Shown here: positions 62,601 through 64,000 of the stretch, piece after piece
Layout: each line of letters opens with the position of its first letter
How positions within the stretch are numbered: position 1 is the stretch's first letter
NCBI GenBank assembly: GCA_029060025.1
Contig: JAIDUV010000008.1
Location: forward strand, 1 to 64,000
Reading direction: 5' to 3'
DNA: 64,000 nt
Source: Clostridia bacterium
GTDB taxonomy: Bacteria > Bacillota > Clostridia > Christensenellales > UBA3700
Made by a program: the position numbers and the translations under genes
The notes under the pieces: model-generated
What the model was told of the DNA's origin: nothing
Databases searched by the model: none
The model's input: only the letters and a program-made list of their open reading frames with translations

Positions 62601-64000
62601 GAATATGGGTAATATAAATACCGGTCTAGGTGACGATTTTAAGATAAAGATGGTCAATGAAGCAGGTCTTTATGAGGAAGAAGTTTTCCCGACTGACGCA
62701 AAAGGAGACAGACTCCCCAATGACGTCATCGGCAACTATATAATTTGGCTGAGAGTCGCAAATATCTATCTTGACACCAATCTCAACAATATATTTGTCA
62801 ACGACAATGGCAGAGTATTGAGCGTTCAAGATATTTTGAAGAGCGAAGAGGACAAAGCAAAGTATCTAGACAAACAGTATGACGGTACGGACGAGTATGC
62901 GGGCAGAAAGAGTTATCAATTCTATACAGACTTGTCTTTGCTCAATACGTACGGATTCTATTCCAACGATCATTTGGGCGTAATATACTCTCCTGCGGGA
63001 ATATTCTTGAGAAATCCTATAGACTTGGGCGAGAATGGTATCGTTCCGGTTGAGATGAGATATACGTCGTCTTCGGTGGGAGACTCTAAACTGTCCTTCC
63101 AAGTGGTTTTGACCGGCGTTGACGGATATAATTATATCGTTTACTTCACTGATTTGTCAGGTATAGACTTTGAAGAGGACGTAGAAGTCGAGGAAGGAAC
63201 GTATTGGGAGACGGTAGAAATAGACGTCAAAATCACAAAGCGTGAAGTCGTCATAGAACTTAGCGCTCAAGAAGCGTTTAGCAATAGCAAGAAGTATTAT
63301 TACGGAGACACCGTACCTAACGAAATTGACGTATACGTGGAGTCTACCGGAGAATACGTGTCAGTCAAGACTGAGACTAAAGCGTCTTCGACTGCAAATA
63401 TAGGAGAATACGACGTCAAAGGCATATCTCCTAACGGATACGGTAATATTGAATACATCGTCAATCCTACTATTATAGTCATAAATCCAAGACCTATTTC
63501 AGTAGATTTGAGATTTGACGACGGTGACGTAGGTAATATACCGACAGGTATCAAGGCAGGTAAGGTTCATAAAATCACCGGTACGTATCGAGACGTCAAC
63601 GACGCGGTTCAAAATGCCAACGTTGAGTATATTCTCAACAATAAGCCTGTCAGTTCTTTGAGCGCAGTGGGCGTGTATACTATAAATCTTACGCTGTCCA
63701 ACAATAATTACGTAATTGACGGACAGAACTCTTTCAAGTTCAGTATCGCAAGAGGACAGTTGGATATTGGAACAGGAGTGAGAATAAAGGATTATACGGA
63801 AGAACAGTTGGAGTATGACTTGGTCATTGACGAAGAGTCAAAAGAGCAAGGACTCTATAGTGACAGTGACTTGAAGGTAACTTATTATGAGTATCTTGAA
63901 GGCGCTGTGTATAATCCGGCAGAAGAAAAAATCGTGGGTAAAGTAAGTGACTATCCTATGACTGAGTGCCCGACGGAAAGAGGTCTGTATCTCGTAAAGG
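59650..64000 (+). CDS. Second giant exported protein, MBG-like repeats (runs off the window)
   Basis: Open for over 1450 codons to the window end. GGGGGAG before ATG 59650. Signal peptide of 35-40 residues ending near 'KAQAAA', without lipobox Cys. Residues 40-400 contain GLUG-like Ala/Gly repeats ('IVAGLNGYGGVIDNLKI', 'GGLVGNIDSG'), a motif seen in autotransporter-type and Firmicutes surface proteins. Later parts have Ig-like and, from about 1195, MBG-like domains ('YYYGDTVPNEIDVYVEST', 'IVINPRPISVDLRF'). Probably a cell-wall adhesin whose C-terminal anchor lies outside the window. Co-transcribed with the 2628-aa lipoprotein. Confidence 0.82.
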   Translation, partial: MKGKTLKRISLISIFIIAALVLSLVAVTFFTNTQPKAQAAAGTLYTAEYQGDNGTLPNGQHLNRDTIAAKYGVSTSQVFSINSGLELYKFLNGEYSGYKVGFLTKDVAIAYNATRDGYETISQPSSAAIFDDIFDGNGYTVKIYGGVGLANSTPEIRDNEDYRSSYRNGANRYDNVDIWYEYSGFLVAQNYGTITNLTIDYTSPHNVIEAVWGETGNKTGDLGMSTADRLMSSREGVFAAGIVAGLNGYGGVIDNLKISVKNAFTVIKRAGKSGYFLENAGYSGAIAGRIEDNSKINNCWVDLANGAGVFAGAQGKSTSNPLTDNHNSLAVAGGLVGNIDSGTAQITYCALTGNGQVKAFANRAAKDDKFKAYSGGVAGGCIKIATNSSVTDCNSDTNVRVQAGQIKGIISSWIGSRFTNYNNKPQESMGSLFDAVGSDDEIESLAILFDLETLMDNNASGTHATKPMTPDGKLVLDSSGNLRNWLEIYPASEGGTMTAMFDTDNSVYDIRLHIVADGHDEFKNSGAMDSVNLTGSSRYYQYKMREGEGGGFIWSGTFSNSYDSSNHISLILDDPIYAEIYMISSSNTGKYNYEFGRMGILEYGDTNGNNGVKPYNGTADPLKLPTVTMTNYPAFDTSVFANESLWNISRSGKNVNISQAYMPGTYKMKVETKLGERTYGYYSEAEKTLAWQPKTDYVFTILQGVLSYGSGTTTTDGWQDSVTFELTMNSVNDFDSIEFQRNGVFPSNSADGFRIVGAKAYYTVTETTGKNGTSYTFYAYKRDTVTEENVVVAVSESRTVRIDREAPEVSEIEYYMVEDGEKRLLSDDDLEYIQEHWTKNQILAKFSVSDNGKSGIAIAATGNNIEEEVLNNNGDRIVTVTINDSKPIVLEYTDARGHTAPVNLQVNVDRIEGKLSFSGSSYRTEGRFNYSTKNVTVRYVANFGMSGWRMYYSYQRDAQGEDIWIASPDLLTDSGAVKTFTIDWNMGNINTGLGDDFKIKMVNEAGLYEEEVFPTDAKGDRLPNDVIGNYIIWLRVANIYLDTNLNNIFVNDNGRVLSVQDILKSEEDKAKYLDKQYDGTDEYAGRKSYQFYTDLSLLNTYGFYSNDHLGVIYSPAGIFLRNPIDLGENGIVPVEMRYTSSSVGDSKLSFQVVLTGVDGYNYIVYFTDLSGIDFEEDVEVEEGTYWETVEIDVKITKREVVIELSAQEAFSNSKKYYYGDTVPNEIDVYVESTGEYVSVKTETKASSTANIGEYDVKGISPNGYGNIEYIVNPTIIVINPRPISVDLRFDDGDVGNIPTGIKAGKVHKITGTYRDVNDAVQNANVEYILNNKPVSSLSAVGVYTINLTLSNNNYVIDGQNSFKFSIARGQLDIGTGVRIKDYTEEQLEYDLVIDEESKEQGLYSDSDLKVTYYEYLEGAVYNPAEEKIVGKVSDYPMTECPTERGLYLVK

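Noticed and set aside
1..64000. CRISPR array
   Set aside because: No set of regularly spaced identical repeats was seen; the repeats in the LRR and giant genes are in coding sequence.

Overview
The window looks like a chromosome segment of a low-GC, probably gut-dwelling Clostridia-type bacterium (Bacillota). The reasons are AT-rich DNA, strong AGGAGG-type ribosome sites, sigma-A promoters, a Firmicutes-type SOS box, a LoaP antiterminator, DUF815, BspA-like and MBG-like surface proteins, and PcfJ/PcfK-type mobile genes. The genus cannot be named from the sequence alone.

Layout. (1) 1-17.3 kb: late genes of a tailed phage, all on +: end of a portal-like gene, nuclease-like protein, scaffold, major capsid, connector and tail genes, a 1207-aa tail protein, fiber and membrane/holin-like genes. 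The run is interrupted at 10.4-12.3 kb by an accessory block: a minus-strand membrane protein, then an ImmA/IrrE protease with a two-TM protein under its own promoter. (2) 17.4-20.8 kb: a large serine recombinase and a short phage regulatory block (SOS-box promoter, Com-like zinc protein, RinA/ArpU-like activator, and a small gene broken by a nested palindrome). (3) 20.9-28.3 kb: the most unusual region. A divergent Xre repressor faces a consensus promoter with two repressor-like palindromes. This promoter drives loaP, folE, a purine/pterin-type deaminase, a class III aminotransferase, a toroid (prenyltransferase-like) membrane protein, a methyltransferase, a VOC protein, a split and fused PTPS/QueD-like protein and a PnuC-type transporter. 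It reads as a processively antiterminated, phage-style-repressed pteridine-related biosynthetic cluster whose product I cannot name. (4) 28.9-32.8 kb: a zinc-ribbon/TM/BspA-like LRR surface protein. (5) 33-35.9 kb: a three-gene defence operon (AAA ATPase, RloB-like TOPRIM protein, AbiJ/HEPN-like protein). (6) 35.9-40.5 kb: a minus-strand mobile-element operon with PcfJ (broken by an in-frame TGA), a PcfK-MutS domain I fusion and small genes, headed by an inverted-duplicate promoter region next to tRNA-Ser(GGA).

(7) 41.1-64 kb: host-like envelope genes: Wzz-like and Wzy/ligase-like polysaccharide proteins (the latter apparently leaderless), a DUF5050-like lipoprotein, SIS-domain isomerase, DUF815 ATPase, SH3-NlpC/P60 lipoprotein, a rubrerythrin-like protein with a decayed diiron site, and an orphan OmpR-type regulator carrying Glu in place of the phospho-acceptor Asp. 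Next to that regulator are 11-bp-spaced direct repeats and two giant exported repeat proteins, the second running off the window.

Genes on the same strand mostly sit in tight overlapping operons. Regions 2-6 look like accessory DNA laid down by several elements. All functional calls rest on motifs and context seen by eye; no database search or folding program was run.
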